From the NCBI RefSeq assembly GCF_000219605.1, contig NC_015740.1, forward strand, positions 1,674,001 to 1,738,000: a DNA stretch of 64,000 bases. Direction: 5' to 3'. Of this stretch, positions 18,034-33,913 are shown piece by piece. The position numbers were made by a program, and so were the translations under genes. Within the stretch, counting starts at the first letter, position 1; each line of letters opens with the position of its first letter. The notes beneath the pieces were generated by a model, which saw only the letters and a list, made by a program, of their open reading frames with translations, searched no databases and was not told the DNA's origin. This DNA is from Stutzerimonas stutzeri (lineage in GTDB: Bacteria; Pseudomonadota; Gammaproteobacteria; Pseudomonadales; Pseudomonadaceae).

Positions 18034-18283
18034 GGGGGCTCCGGGCGATGGCTGTTACGAATTGAGACAGCAACCCTCGGCAAATGGCCGCGAAACAGTG
18101 TCTATGCTTGGAGAGTGGCCGCTAGTCGCGGCCGCTGCGGTATTCGGCATCGGCTGAAGCAGACGTCTGACAGGCGCGTGGTTGGCGATCCGCACGGGAA
18201 GCGTGGATCGATCGGGTGGTGAGGGTTCGCCTGCGAGACAAGGCTGCGACCGGAAAATAACCAGATAACCCGAGGTGACTGCC

Positions 18284-20239
<1,956 letters not shown>

Positions 20240-20340
20240 ACTCGCGGGCGTCCGGCGAGCGGTCGACTCGCCGGGCTCATGGTCGCCTGGCAGCTTCGTT
20301 CGCGGACAAGTCCGCTTGCCACAGGCGCGCAGGGCGATGT

Positions 20341-20700
20341 TCAGACGCCGGCGGGCGGGCTTTTCAGATCGTCGTTGCCGGTGACCGTGGTGCCGTTGGT
20401 AGCAGCTGCGGCGTTGGCCTGCAGTTGCTCCTTGTTCGAGTCATAACGCTCGAACGGCATATGGTGCGAGCGCCCTTCGGCCATGCCCGCCTGTTCGCTG
20501 ACTTCATTGAACACGCGCTTGGCCTCGCAGTGGCCGGTCACGCCCCGGGCAACGGCCATCCCGCCGATGCCCAGTTGCAGCAGGCCGCCGAGGCCACCAC
20601 GGCGCAGACCCTTGGCGAGGAAGTACAGGCCGCCGGCCAGGGACATGGCGCGCTCCCAGCCGTGGACGTTCTGTTCGAGGTGCTTGGAAGAGTTGTTCAT
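20341..20700 (-). CDS. DUF2892 (YgaP-like) membrane protein
   Basis: The product has 119 residues. NVHGWERAMSLAGGLYFLAK and LGGLLQLGIGGMAVARGVTG form the two-helix DUF2892 domain, followed by CEAKRVFNE and a polar Ala/Thr/Asn-rich tail. The family is small inner-membrane proteins of unknown role, sometimes fused to rhodanese domains. It stands alone, converging on acsA. Confidence 0.8.
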   Translation of the reverse strand: MNNSSKHLEQNVHGWERAMSLAGGLYFLAKGLRRGGLGGLLQLGIGGMAVARGVTGHCEAKRVFNEVSEQAGMAEGRSHHMPFERYDSNKEQLQANAAAATNGTTVTGNDDLKSPPAGV

Positions 20701-20786
20701 GGGGGGGCTCCGACGAAGACATTCTCAATGAATGACTCTTGCCGGAGCCGCCTGTTCGCCACCGCAGGTCGGCAGGCATGGTCCGA

Positions 20787-22817
20787 TCAGGCCATGCCGA
20801 ACACCTTGAGCACAAAGGCGTACTCCAGCGCCACGTCCTTGAGCGCCTGGTAGCGTCCGCTCATGCCACCGTGACCTGCGCCGAACTCGGTCTTGAGCAG
20901 CAGCAGGTTGTCGTCGGTGCGGGTGGCACGCAGCTTGGCGACCCACTTGGCGGCCTCCCAGTACTGCACGCGGCTGTCGTTGTAGCCGGCCACGGCAAGC
21001 AGTGGCGGATAGGCCTGGGCCCGGACGTTCTCATAGGGCGCATAGGCGCGGATGCGTTCGTGCACCTCGGGCTGGTTCGGGTCGCCCCATTCGTCGTACT
21101 CGGTCACCGTCAGCGGCAGGTCGGCATTGAGCATGGTATTGAGCACGTCGACGAAGGGCACCTCGGCGATCGCCGCACCGAACAGTTCCGGGCGCAGGTT
21201 GAGCACGGCACCGATCAGCAGGCCGCCGGCACTGCCGCCGCTGATGGCCAGGCGTGGCGATGTGGTGTAACCGTCGGCCAACAGCTGCTCGGCACAGGCG
21301 ATGAAGTCGTTGAAGGTGTTCGGCTTGTGCTCCAGCTTGCCGGCGCGGTACCAGGCCTCGCCGAGATCGCCGCCGCCACGCACATGGGCGATGGCGAAGA
21401 TGAAGCCGCGGTCGAGCAGCGACAGCCGCGCGTGGGAGAACCAGGGGTCCAGGCTATGGCCGTAGGCGCCGTAACCGTAGAGGTAGAGCGGTGCGGGCTT
21501 GCCGAAGCTGTCGCGGCGGCCGACCAGGCTGATGGGAACCTGCGTACCGTCCTGGGCGGTGGCCCAGATGCGCCGACTTTCATAGGCGTCCGCATCGAAG
21601 GGGCCTTCCACCGGGGTTTCCTTGAGCACCTCCTGCGTGCCGTCGGCCAGGGTCAGCTGGCGGATCTGCGCCGGGCGATTCAGCGCCTCGTAGCGCAGGC
21701 GGATCACCGTGCTGGTGAATTCCAGCGAGTTCTGCACGTGCAGGCTGTAGGCCGCATCGGGCAATTGCAGGCGATAGGGTTGGACGCCCTGCGGTCGTAC
21801 CTCGATCACCGGCAGGCCGCTTTCGCGCAGGGTCAGGGTGATCGCCTCGGCGTTCAGGCTGACATCCTCGAGCATCACCGCGTCATCATGCGGGACCAGC
21901 TCCTGCCAGTGCTCGCGGCCTGGCTCGGCCTCGCTGGCGTGATAAAGGGCGAAGTTGATGCCCGCCTGGTTGCTGCGGATCAGCCAGCGCCACTGGCCTT
22001 CGTACAGGCCATGATCGGGGAAGTACTCGTGATCCTCCTGGCGCGGCGCCAGGCAGGTCCAGCTGCCCTCCGGCTGGTCCGCCGACAACACCCAGGCTTC
22101 GCTGGTGGTCTTGCTGTGGGAAAGGATGACCAGCTGGCGGTCGGAGCTGGCGCGGTAGCAATGCACGAAGAAGCGCCCGTCCGGGTCGTGATAAACCTCG
22201 CTGCTGTCCGTATCGCCAAGGCGGTGGCGGTAAATCTTGTGCGGGCGGTGGGTCTCGTCCAGCTCGCCGTAGAACAGGGTCTGGCTGTCGTTGGCCCAGG
22301 TCATGCTGCCGTCGCAGTTATCGAACGGCAGCTCGGTGACCGCACCGCTGGCCAGGTCCTTGACGTACAGCCGGTAGATCTCGTCGCCCTCGCGGTCGAG
22401 GCTGTAGGCGAGCTTGCTGTGGTCCTGGCTGACGCTGAAGGCACCCAGCGAAAGAAAGCCGCCGCCGGCCAGCTCGTTGGGGTCGAGCAGCAGCTGTTCG
22501 GCGCTTTCATCGACGGTCAGCGAACCATCCAGGGGGCGCGGGCAGCGGTAGTGCCGGGGATACTCGTCGCCTGCGGTGGTGCGCTGGTAGTACAGCCATA
22601 GACCCCAGGGGGAGGGCAGTGACAGATCGGTTTCGCGGATGCGGCTCTTGATCTCCTGAAACAGGGCTTCACGCAGTTCGGCCTGATCGGCGAGCTGCTC
22701 CTCGAGATAGGCATTCTCCGCCTTGAGATAGGCCAGCACGTCCTCGGCGTCGCGATTCTCCAGCCAGCGGTAAGGGTCGGTGCCGGTGTCGGCGCGGGCG
22801 ATGGGGGCTTGGGACAT
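20787..22817 (-). CDS. ptrB: Oligopeptidase B (prolyl oligopeptidase family S9)
   Basis: The product has 676 residues. An N-terminal seven-bladed propeller (repeats such as GAFSVSQDHSKLAYSLD) is followed by a catalytic alpha/beta hydrolase domain: LYLYGYGAYGHSLDPWFS, nucleophile AISGGSAGGLLIGA near residue 525, and catalytic His in GAGHGGMSGRYQ. It cleaves short peptides after basic residues in the cytoplasm. It is monocistronic with start MSQAPIARADTGTDPYRWLE. Confidence 0.92.
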   Translation of the reverse strand: MSQAPIARADTGTDPYRWLENRDAEDVLAYLKAENAYLEEQLADQAELREALFQEIKSRIRETDLSLPSPWGLWLYYQRTTAGDEYPRHYRCPRPLDGSLTVDESAEQLLLDPNELAGGGFLSLGAFSVSQDHSKLAYSLDREGDEIYRLYVKDLASGAVTELPFDNCDGSMTWANDSQTLFYGELDETHRPHKIYRHRLGDTDSSEVYHDPDGRFFVHCYRASSDRQLVILSHSKTTSEAWVLSADQPEGSWTCLAPRQEDHEYFPDHGLYEGQWRWLIRSNQAGINFALYHASEAEPGREHWQELVPHDDAVMLEDVSLNAEAITLTLRESGLPVIEVRPQGVQPYRLQLPDAAYSLHVQNSLEFTSTVIRLRYEALNRPAQIRQLTLADGTQEVLKETPVEGPFDADAYESRRIWATAQDGTQVPISLVGRRDSFGKPAPLYLYGYGAYGHSLDPWFSHARLSLLDRGFIFAIAHVRGGGDLGEAWYRAGKLEHKPNTFNDFIACAEQLLADGYTTSPRLAISGGSAGGLLIGAVLNLRPELFGAAIAEVPFVDVLNTMLNADLPLTVTEYDEWGDPNQPEVHERIRAYAPYENVRAQAYPPLLAVAGYNDSRVQYWEAAKWVAKLRATRTDDNLLLLKTEFGAGHGGMSGRYQALKDVALEYAFVLKVFGMA

Positions 22818-26594
<3,777 letters not shown>

Positions 26595-26677
26595 CAGACA
26601 GATGCAGATGACTGCGCTAGGCTGACAACCATTTCTGCAGGTTTGCGGAAAGAATGTTGTCAGCCGGTGCATGGAAG

Positions 26678-26708
26678 CCGGGGCCTGGTGCCCCGGTTTT
26701 TCTTTTTT
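26678..26708 (+). terminator. Rho-independent terminator after fadBA
   Basis: Stem CCGGGGC / GCCCCGG (26678-26696) with loop CTGGT is followed by TTTTTCTTTTTT. Confidence 0.9.
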
Positions 26709-26728
26709 GTCGTTGCGTGGAGGTAGGC

Positions 26729-26962
26729 ATGCAGTTGGAGCCGGGGCGTTATCGCCATTACAAGGGGCCGGAATATCGCGTATTCGCCGTGGCCAGGCAC
26801 TCCGAGACGGAGGAGCTGGTGGTGTTCTACCAGGCGCTGTATGGCGAGCGCGGACTCTGGGTGCGGCCACTGTCGATGTTTACCGAGACGGTCGAGGTCA
26901 ACGGTGAAACGGTGCCGAGGTTCGCGCTGATCGAAGCCGAGCCCAGCGTTTTTCGGGATTGA
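26729..26962 (+). CDS. DUF1653 protein
   Basis: The product has 77 residues, starting MQLEPGRYRHYKGPEYRVFA at 26729 after a GGAGG site. The whole protein is one DUF1653 domain, with the typical RHSETEELVVFYQALYG and LWVRPLSMFTE. Function unknown. It lies between fadA and topA, as in P. aeruginosa. Confidence 0.88.
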   Translation: MQLEPGRYRHYKGPEYRVFAVARHSETEELVVFYQALYGERGLWVRPLSMFTETVEVNGETVPRFALIEAEPSVFRD

Positions 26963-27247
26963 GCTGGCACAGGGCTACCAGTGCCGCGCTTGACCTCAGC
27001 TCCATCGCCACTATATATAGCGGTGCTTTTTAGACAGAGCGCTAACCCCGGCGTCCGGTTCATGGCCTCGAATCGTCGCTCTGGTCCGCGCCAGGCCGAG
27101 CCGAGCAGGAATATCCTGCAGAGCCGCCCCGTTCGCAAAACGCGCACGAACGTTCGCTGATGCCTTGCCGATTACCGACGGCACGGGTATTCAAACTGCC
27201 GGAGGCGCCGCCTCTGTTCACCTCTAGATTCAGGAACTCTCCTCTCC

Positions 27248-29851
27248 ATGGGTAAATCGCTGGTCATCGTGGAATCACCGGCCAAGGCCAAGACAATCAA
27301 CAAGTATTTGGGCAACCAGTACGTGGTGAAGTCGAGTATCGGCCACATCCGCGACCTTCCCACCAGCGGCTCGGCCAACAAGGAGCCGGTCAAGCGCGGC
27401 AAGGCTGCGGCGGCCGAAGCGCCTGCGCTGTCGCCCAAGGAGAAGGCCAAGCGTCAACTGATCGCGCGCATGGGCGTCGATCCGGAACATGGCTGGAAGG
27501 CCAAGTACGAGATCCTGCCCGGCAAGGAAAAGGTCATCGAGGAGCTGCGCCGCCTGGCCAAGGAAGCCGACACCATCTATCTCGCGACCGACTTGGATAG
27601 AGAAGGGGAGGCCATCGCCTGGCACCTGCGCGAGTCCATCGGTGGCGATGACAGCCGTTACAAGCGCGTGGTGTTTAACGAGATCACCAAGAAGGCGATC
27701 CAGGAGGCCTTTTCCCAGCCGGGCGAGCTCGATCTGAATCGCGTCAACGCCCAGCAGGCGCGGCGCTTCCTCGATCGGGTGGTTGGCTACATGGTTTCGC
27801 CGCTGCTCTGGGCGAAGATCGCCCGCGGCCTGTCTGCCGGTCGCGTGCAGTCGGTGGCGGTGAAACTGGTGGTCGAGCGCGAGCGCGAGATCCGCGCCTT
27901 CGTCCCGGAAGAATACTGGGAAGTTCATGCCGACCTGGCGACTGCCCAGCAGGCCAAGGTGCGCTTCGAAGTCGCCCGCGAGAAGGGCGAGGCGTTCAAG
28001 CCGCTGAACGAGGCGCAGGCCAATGCTGCGCTGGAGAAGCTCAAGGGCGCCAGCTACAGCGTGACCAAGCGCGAGGACAAGCCGACCAGCAGCAAGCCTT
28101 CGGCGCCCTTCATCACCTCGACCCTGCAGCAGGCGGCGAGCAATCGCCTCGGCTTCGGCGTGAAGAAGACAATGATGATGGCCCAGCGCTTGTACGAAGC
28201 CGGTTACATCACCTACATGCGTACCGACTCGACCAACCTGTCGGCCGACGCCATCAGCATGGTGCGCGGTTTCATCGAAGGCGAGTTCGGTGACAAGTAC
28301 CTGCCCGAAAAGCCGAACCTGTATTCGAGCAAGGAGGGCGCCCAGGAAGCGCACGAGGCGATTCGCCCGTCCGATGTCAACCTGAGGCCGAACCAGCTGT
28401 CCGGCATGGAGCGCGATGCCGAGCGCCTGTACGAGCTGATCTGGCGCCAGTTCGTCGCCTGCCAGATGCCGCCGGCGCAGTACCTGTCCACCAGCGTGAC
28501 GGTCGAGGCCGGTGACTTCGAGCTGCGTGCCAAGGGGCGCATCCTCAAGTTCGACGGCTACACCAAGGTCATGCCGCAGCAGAGCAAGGCTGGCGAGGAC
28601 GACGTGCTGCCGGAAATGAGCAAGGGCGACGCCATGAAGCTGCTCAAGCTCGACCCGAGCCAGCACTTCACCAAGCCGCCGGCCCGCTATTCCGAAGCCA
28701 GCCTGGTCAAGGAGATGGAGAAGCGCGGCATCGGCCGGCCATCCACCTATGCGGCGATCATTTCCACCATCCAGGATCGGGGCTACGTCTCGCTGCACAA
28801 TCGCCGTTTCTACTCGGAAAAGATGGGCGACATCGTCACCGAACGCCTCTCCGAGAGCTTCAACAACCTGATGGACTATGGCTTCACCGCTGGCATGGAA
28901 GAGCATCTGGACGACGTCGCCCAGGGCGAGCGCGACTGGAAGCATGTGCTGGACGAGTTCTACGGTGATTTCCGCAAGAAGCTCGAGGTCGCCGAGTCCA
29001 GCGAGAATGGCATGCGTGCCAACCAGCCGACCCTGACGGACATCCCGTGCAAGGTCTGCGGCCGGCCGATGATGATCCGCACCGCGTCCACCGGCGTGTT
29101 CCTCGGTTGTTCCGGCTACAGCCTGCCGCCGAAGGAGCGCTGCAAGTCCACGGTGAACCTCATTCCCGGTGACGAGATCGCCGCGGATGACGAGGGTGAG
29201 TCCGAATCCCGCGTGCTGCTGGGCAAGCATCGCTGCCCGATCTGCAGCACCGCGATGGATGCCTACCTGCTCGACGAGACGCACAAGCTGCACATCTGCG
29301 GCAACAACCCGGACTGCTCCGGCTACGAGATCGAGGAAGGTCAGTACCGTATTAAGGGGTACGAGGGGCCAAGCCTGGAATGCGACAAGTGCGGCAGCGA
29401 GATGCAGCTCAAGACCGGTCGTTTCGGCAAGTTCTTCGGCTGCACCAACGCCGAATGCAAGAACACCCGCAAGCTGCTGAAGAATGGCGAGCCGGCGCCG
29501 CCGAAGATGGATGCGGTAAAGATGCCGGAGCTCAAGTGCGAGAAGGTCGACGACACCTACGTACTGCGCGATGGCGCTTCCGGGTTGTTCCTGGCTGCCA
29601 GCCAGTTCCCGAAGAATCGCGAGACCCGCGCGCCGCTGGTGCGAGAGCTGATCCCCCACAAGGACGAGATCGATCCCAAGTACCACTTCCTGCTCCAGGC
29701 ACCGCAGCAGGATCCGGACGGCCGCCCGGCGGTGATCCGCTTCAGCCGCAAGACCAAGGAGCAGTACGTGCAGAGCGAAGTGGATGGCAAGCCCACCGGC
29801 TGGAAGGCGTTCTACGACGGCGGCAAGTGGCAGGTCGAAGACAAGCGCTGA
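27248..29851 (+). CDS. topA: DNA topoisomerase I
   Basis: The product has 867 residues. The N-terminal Toprim domain starts [20 protein letters not shown] and includes [15 protein letters not shown]; the catalytic Tyr is in [14 protein letters not shown] near residue 322. Three C-terminal zinc-binding units follow (CKVCG from about 600, [25 protein letters not shown]). It relaxes negative supercoils. The upstream 285 bases hold no gene. A 23-base GC-rich hairpin (29862-29884) follows the stop, without a T-run. Confidence 0.97.
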   Translation: MGKSLVIVESPAKAKTINKYLGNQYVVKSSIGHIRDLPTSGSANKEPVKRGKAAAAEAPALSPKEKAKRQLIARMGVDPEHGWKAKYEILPGKEKVIEELRRLAKEADTIYLATDLDREGEAIAWHLRESIGGDDSRYKRVVFNEITKKAIQEAFSQPGELDLNRVNAQQARRFLDRVVGYMVSPLLWAKIARGLSAGRVQSVAVKLVVEREREIRAFVPEEYWEVHADLATAQQAKVRFEVAREKGEAFKPLNEAQANAALEKLKGASYSVTKREDKPTSSKPSAPFITSTLQQAASNRLGFGVKKTMMMAQRLYEAGYITYMRTDSTNLSADAISMVRGFIEGEFGDKYLPEKPNLYSSKEGAQEAHEAIRPSDVNLRPNQLSGMERDAERLYELIWRQFVACQMPPAQYLSTSVTVEAGDFELRAKGRILKFDGYTKVMPQQSKAGEDDVLPEMSKGDAMKLLKLDPSQHFTKPPARYSEASLVKEMEKRGIGRPSTYAAIISTIQDRGYVSLHNRRFYSEKMGDIVTERLSESFNNLMDYGFTAGMEEHLDDVAQGERDWKHVLDEFYGDFRKKLEVAESSENGMRANQPTLTDIPCKVCGRPMMIRTASTGVFLGCSGYSLPPKERCKSTVNLIPGDEIAADDEGESESRVLLGKHRCPICSTAMDAYLLDETHKLHICGNNPDCSGYEIEEGQYRIKGYEGPSLECDKCGSEMQLKTGRFGKFFGCTNAECKNTRKLLKNGEPAPPKMDAVKMPELKCEKVDDTYVLRDGASGLFLAASQFPKNRETRAPLVRELIPHKDEIDPKYHFLLQAPQQDPDGRPAVIRFSRKTKEQYVQSEVDGKPTGWKAFYDGGKWQVEDKR

Positions 29852-29986
29852 TCCTGGCTCGACCGACTCGCCAGGCGAGTCGGTCGGGTTGATTGCCTCA
29901 CGCCCACGCCGTCTGTTCGTCGTTCGCTCTGGTGCGGCGTTCGTCGAAGGTCCATTCTCTGCACATTCTCTTCCGGAGAGCATGCC

Positions 29987-30505
29987 ATGGCTCACGAGCT
30001 CTACACCCGTACCAACCAGAAGATCTTCTTTGCAGGCCTCTCGCTGGAAAGCTGGCGCAAGGCCGAAGAGGCTGCCTCGATGAACTCTCAGGGGCTTATC
30101 CAGGCCGAGCGCGAGGCGTGTCTGTTTCACCTGTACGGCGCGTTGCTCGGCCTTTGCCACGAGATCGCCGGCTACTATCGCTCGCCGGGCGCCGATGCGC
30201 CGGTGGTGGAGGCGTTCCTGACGCGCAGCGTTCTAGAGGCCGCGCCGAGTCCGGAGCTCGCCGAGCTGCTGGAACTGTCGGAACAGCCGAGTACCTGGCT
30301 CGGGCAGTTGCTGGCCGCCTATCGTCAGCTGTTCCAGCCGCCTCGCGCCCCGGCCAAGGCCAAGACCGATCCGCGGCAGCCATTGATCGAGGCGGTCACC
30401 GTCGAGGACGAGACTCCGCCGCTGACCCGCGCCGAGCTGGAAGCCTGGCGGCAGAACCTCAAGGGGCTGGCGCTGCGCTTTCGCGAGTCGCTCACCGAGT
30501 GGTGA
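29987..30505 (+). CDS. DUF6586 conserved protein
   Basis: The product has 172 residues, starting MAHELYTRTNQKIFFAGLSL. It is mostly helical with no signal or membrane segment. It corresponds to the gene following topA in other pseudomonads. No catalytic motif is recognisable and the function is unknown. Confidence 0.8.
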   Translation: MAHELYTRTNQKIFFAGLSLESWRKAEEAASMNSQGLIQAEREACLFHLYGALLGLCHEIAGYYRSPGADAPVVEAFLTRSVLEAAPSPELAELLELSEQPSTWLGQLLAAYRQLFQPPRAPAKAKTDPRQPLIEAVTVEDETPPLTRAELEAWRQNLKGLALRFRESLTEW

Positions 30506-30519
30506 CCGGCGACGCCGGG

Positions 30520-31359
30520 CTAATGGCGATGCCTGATGCGCAGGACCAGGGCGATGCCGCCCAGAATCGCGGTGCCGGCCAACAGTAGCGTTGTGGTCAC
30601 CGCTTCGCCCAGCAGCACGGCACCGGCAATGGCCGCCAGTAGCGGAACGCTGAGTTGCACGCTGGCGGCCTGGATCGCCGCCAGACCGGGCAGGGCGGCG
30701 TACCAGATGGCATAGCCGACCCCGGACGTCAGCGCCCCGGAAAGCAGCGCGTAGGCCACGCCAGGCCAATCCCACGTCTGCTGGCCCAGCGAAAGCAGGC
30801 AGAGCACTGCCGCCAATGGAACCGCCCGTAGAAAATTACCCGCAGTGGCTGCAAGCGGTGTGGCTGCACCTCGTCCACGGAGCGAATAGACGCCCCAGGC
30901 GATGCCGGACAGGATCATCAGCAAAGCGCCATCCAAGGGCGGGGTGCTGCTCCCCGGGAGCAGCAGGATCACCAATCCACTGACCGCCAGCAGCAGGCCG
31001 GCGAGCTGCCCGGCGCTGAAACGCTCGCCTCTCAGCAAGCCCCAGGCAAGCATGCTCAGCTGTACGGCACCGAACAGCAGCAGTGCGCCGGCGCCGGCGT
31101 CCAGGTCAATATAGGCAAAGGAAAAGCAGGCCGCGTAGACGAACAGCGCCATGGCACCGACCCAGTCACCGCCTAGGGGCTGGTCGGCCCTGTCGACGCG
31201 CAACAGCAGCCATAGAGTGAGCGCTCCGGCGACTATCCGCAGGCCGGTGAAGCTGGCTGGATCGATGGCGGTGTCCCGCAGCGCGATCCGGCAGAGGATC
31301 GAGTTGCCGGCGAACGCCAGCATGGCCAGAGCGGTGAGCAGCAAGGTGCGGGTGGTCAT
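30520..31359 (-). CDS. EamA/DMT-family transporter
   Basis: The product has 279 residues with ten predicted membrane helices in two EamA repeats (first TALAMLAFAGNSILCRIAL, second ALLMILSGIAWGVYSLRGRG). It is an inner-membrane drug/metabolite exporter of unknown substrate. It converges with the DUF6586 gene, 14 bp apart. Confidence 0.85.
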   Translation of the reverse strand: MTTRTLLLTALAMLAFAGNSILCRIALRDTAIDPASFTGLRIVAGALTLWLLLRVDRADQPLGGDWVGAMALFVYAACFSFAYIDLDAGAGALLLFGAVQLSMLAWGLLRGERFSAGQLAGLLLAVSGLVILLLPGSSTPPLDGALLMILSGIAWGVYSLRGRGAATPLAATAGNFLRAVPLAAVLCLLSLGQQTWDWPGVAYALLSGALTSGVGYAIWYAALPGLAAIQAASVQLSVPLLAAIAGAVLLGEAVTTTLLLAGTAILGGIALVLRIRHRH

Positions 31360-31564
31360 GCACGATTCCTTGTCCCGGCGCAGAGATGCGCGCGCTTTTT
31401 TCAGCGCATGCTACGTTGCCGATCCGCCTTGGGCACGTCATTTTCGGGGCGCAACGCACGAGGTGTGCGCCCCGCAACGCGCCGGACTGGTGGCCTGAAG
31501 CGCCAAAGGCTGCCGCGACGGCGACCGGCTGCTACAATGGCGGCCTTTCACGCGGAGCTGATCC

Positions 31565-31801
31565 ATGCCTACATCTTTTCTGGAAATCGTCGAGCTACCA
31601 GACGGGCGCATCGTGCTTCGTCGTGCCGAGGACGAAGAGGTGTTGGTCACGCTCGACTTTTCCGACGACGCCAAGCTCTTCCTGCAGGGGCAGCATGTGG
31701 AGATTGCCAAGGCGATGTTCAATGTTGGCGTTCAGATGGCGGGTCGGATGACAGAAGGCGATTTCGACCACGATGCAGACGAGCCGCGCGTTCTGCACTG
31801 A
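31565..31801 (+). CDS. Conserved hypothetical protein of pseudomonads
   Basis: The product has 78 residues, starting MPTSFLEIVELPDGRIVLRR; it is acidic and soluble. A TACAAT -10-like element is about 30 bases upstream. A gene of this size lies at the same place (between sulA and the DUF6586 gene) in P. aeruginosa. Function unknown. Confidence 0.75.
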   Translation: MPTSFLEIVELPDGRIVLRRAEDEEVLVTLDFSDDAKLFLQGQHVEIAKAMFNVGVQMAGRMTEGDFDHDADEPRVLH

Positions 31802-31867
31802 GCGCAGCTGCTCCGGGGCTCGGCCTTCACTTCACAACAGGCAGCACGTCCTTGTGCTCGCCGCCAC

Positions 31868-32347
31868 TCAACAACCCAGACGAATATTCAGGCTCTGCGC
31901 CCCGCCCAGGCTGGCGGCGTTGCGCAGCTTGCTGCGTGTCGCGTCGTCGATCTGGCCGAGCCAGCTGATGACGGTATGGCTGCAGCCGGACGCCAGCGCC
32001 TTGCACGCGAGTTCCAGCGCGCCTTCCGCGTTGCGTGGTTGCAGCAGGATGATGCGCTCGCGGTTCAGGCCGCACTTGCGCAGGAAGCTCTGTGAAAGGA
32101 AGGCGGGCGGCGCGATCAGTGTCAGCCAGCGGCTGTCCGTCGCGTCGCCGAGTTCGCGCAGGATCGGCGTGAGCAGCAGATGACAGTGCTGACTGCTGCC
32201 GCTGAGGCTCAACTCGCTCAGGTGATCCTTTTTCTCCTGCTCGGGTTTGCTGCGCGGTGCAAGACTGCCGAACGGTGCCAGGCTTTGTGCGATGACACCG
32301 TCGAACAGCGATAGTTGGGGCCGGGAAGTGCTGGTCTGGTACTGCAT
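31868..32347 (-). CDS. sulA: SOS cell division inhibitor SulA
   Basis: The product has 159 residues from ATG 32347, chosen because AGGAGAAGG lies just before it. The central part resembles SulA (LTLIAPPAFLSQSFLRKCGL, RIILLQPRNAEGALELACKA, ASGCSHTVISWLG). SulA blocks FtsZ assembly after DNA damage. It starts 10 bases after the lexA stop, so it shares the LexA-controlled promoter, as in other pseudomonads. Confidence 0.88.
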   Translation of the reverse strand: MQYQTSTSRPQLSLFDGVIAQSLAPFGSLAPRSKPEQEKKDHLSELSLSGSSQHCHLLLTPILRELGDATDSRWLTLIAPPAFLSQSFLRKCGLNRERIILLQPRNAEGALELACKALASGCSHTVISWLGQIDDATRSKLRNAASLGGAQSLNIRLGC

Positions 32348-32357
32348 AACCTTCTCC

Positions 32358-32966
32358 TCAGCGGCGTATGACGCCGACACTCAAGCCTTCGATAACCAAT
32401 TCCTGATGTTCGAGATCGACCTCGATGGGGGCGAATTCCGGGTTTTCCGCCAGCAGCCAGACTTTCTTGCCGTCGCGCTTGAAGCGCTTGACGGTAACCT
32501 CGTCGCCGACCCGCGCGACCACGATCTGGCCATTGCGTGCTTCACGGGTGGTGTGCACCGCCAGCAGGTCGCCATCGAAAATGCCGATGTCCTTCATGCT
32601 CATGCCACGAACACGCAGTAGATAATCGGCGCGCGGATGGAAAAAGGCGGGGCTGATCTGGCAGGATTCCTCGACATGCTGCTGGGCCAGTATCGGTGCG
32701 CCAGCAGCGACGCGGCCGATGATGGGCAAGCCGGTTTCGGCAGGTGCGGGCTCGAAGTCGGGAATACGTATCCCGCGGGAGGCGCCGGGCGTCATCTCGA
32801 TGGCGCCTTTGCGGGCGAGCGCCTTGAGGTGCTCCTCCGCGGCATTGGGCGATTTGAAGCCGAGCTCCTGAGCGATCTCCGCGCGGGTTGGCGGATAACC
32901 GTTGTCTTCCAGACAGCGCTTGATGAAGGCGAGGATTTCCGTCTGGCGAGGCGTCAGCTTGATCAT
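32358..32966 (-). CDS. lexA: LexA repressor
   Basis: The product has 202 residues. The N-terminal winged helix starts [20 protein letters not shown]; the self-cleavage site is Ala-Gly in RVAAGAPI; catalytic Ser is in [10 protein letters not shown] and the Lys in VTVKRFK. It represses SOS genes. Two LexA boxes overlap its own promoter. Confidence 0.97.
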   Translation of the reverse strand: MIKLTPRQTEILAFIKRCLEDNGYPPTRAEIAQELGFKSPNAAEEHLKALARKGAIEMTPGASRGIRIPDFEPAPAETGLPIIGRVAAGAPILAQQHVEESCQISPAFFHPRADYLLRVRGMSMKDIGIFDGDLLAVHTTREARNGQIVVARVGDEVTVKRFKRDGKKVWLLAENPEFAPIEVDLEHQELVIEGLSVGVIRR

Positions 32967-32974
32967 GTCGGTCT

Positions 32975-33009
32975 CTATTCTTTTATACAGTGACTGGGAT
33001 TATATACAG
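32975..33009 (-). promoter_or_regulatory. Tandem LexA boxes before lexA-sulA
   Basis: CTGGGATTATATACAG (32994-33009) fits CTG-N10-CAG. CTATTCTTTTATACAG (32975-32990) is a second box with one mismatch. Two adjacent boxes are usual in autoregulated lexA promoters. Confidence 0.85.
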
Positions 33010-33124
33010 TGATCCGGCCTTGGCAATGAATGTTTCATGTCTGGTCAGCCGGCGGGCTGGGCAGTGCGTCTGCGACAATGACGCTAGTGCCACGCGGCGT
33101 TTCGTGGTTGACTTGCCGGTCGGT

Positions 33125-33151
33125 GAAACGTAAGTTTCAAACAGTTGTTTG
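33125..33151 (+). promoter_or_regulatory. Two adjacent PsrA boxes before psrA
   Basis: GAAACGTAAGTTTC (33125-33138) and CAAACAGTTGTTTG (33138-33151) share one base and both fit the known PsrA motif (G/C)AAAC-N4-GTTT(G/C). They end about 16 bases before the psrA ATG and support autorepression. Confidence 0.85.
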
Positions 33152-33166
33152 TCTTTCGGAGGGGGC

Positions 33167-33874
33167 ATGGCGCAGTCGGAAACAGTTGAGCGCATTCTTG
33201 ATGCAGCGGAACAGCTGTTCGCGGAAAAAGGCTTCGCCGAGACCTCGCTTCGCCTGATCACCAGCAAGGCTGGGGTCAACCTCGCGGCGGTCAACTATCA
33301 TTTCGGTTCGAAGAAGGCGCTCATCCAGGCGGTGTTCTCGCGTTTCCTCGGGCCGTTCTGTGCCAGCCTGGAGCGTGAGCTGGATCGCCGCGAGGCGCTC
33401 ACCGACAAGAAGGACACGCTCGAGGAGCTCCTGGAAATCCTCGTGGAGCAGGCATTGGCGGTCAAACCGCGCAGCGGCGACGACCTGTCGATCTTCATGC
33501 GCCTGCTGGGCTTGTCCTTCAGTCAGAGCCAGGGCCACCTGCGGCGTTACCTGGAAGACATGTACGGCAAGGTGTTCCGTCGTTACATGCTCAAGGTTCA
33601 CGACGCCGCGCCGGCCATTCCGCCCATCGAGCTGTTCTGGCGCGTGCACTTCATGCTCGGGGCTGCGGCATTCAGCATGTCCGGTATCAAGGCGCTGCGT
33701 GCGATCTCCGAGAACGATTTCGGCGTTCGGACTTCCATCGAGCAGGTGATGCGCATGATGGTGCCGTTCCTGGCAGCCGGCATGCGTGCCGACAGCGGTA
33801 TCGATGACAATACCCTGGCGGCGGCGCAACCGATCGCGCGGCGCAACGCCGTGGCCATCCCGGCGAAGGCTTGA
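33167..33874 (+). CDS. psrA: TetR-family regulator PsrA
   Basis: The product has 235 residues from ATG 33167 (MAQSETVERILDAAEQLFAE) after GGAGGGGG. The TetR helix-turn-helix is ITSKAGVNLAAVNYHFGSKK near residues 30-50. In P. aeruginosa PsrA senses long-chain fatty acids, represses fadBA and its own gene and activates rpoS. Its presence 8 kb from fadBA, in the same order as P. aeruginosa, fits that role. Confidence 0.93.
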   Translation: MAQSETVERILDAAEQLFAEKGFAETSLRLITSKAGVNLAAVNYHFGSKKALIQAVFSRFLGPFCASLERELDRREALTDKKDTLEELLEILVEQALAVKPRSGDDLSIFMRLLGLSFSQSQGHLRRYLEDMYGKVFRRYMLKVHDAAPAIPPIELFWRVHFMLGAAAFSMSGIKALRAISENDFGVRTSIEQVMRMMVPFLAAGMRADSGIDDNTLAAAQPIARRNAVAIPAKA

Positions 33875-33913
33875 GCTACAAGCCTGCCGGGTGATCGGCT
33901 AAGCTAGCCGCCC

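Noticed and set aside
29862..29890. GC-rich hairpin after topA as a rho-independent terminator
   Set aside because: The stem is strong but no T-run follows, so intrinsic termination is not supported.
27275..30160. 961-residue minus-strand open frame opposite topA
   Set aside because: Antisense shadow of topA; no recognisable motif and no ribosome site.
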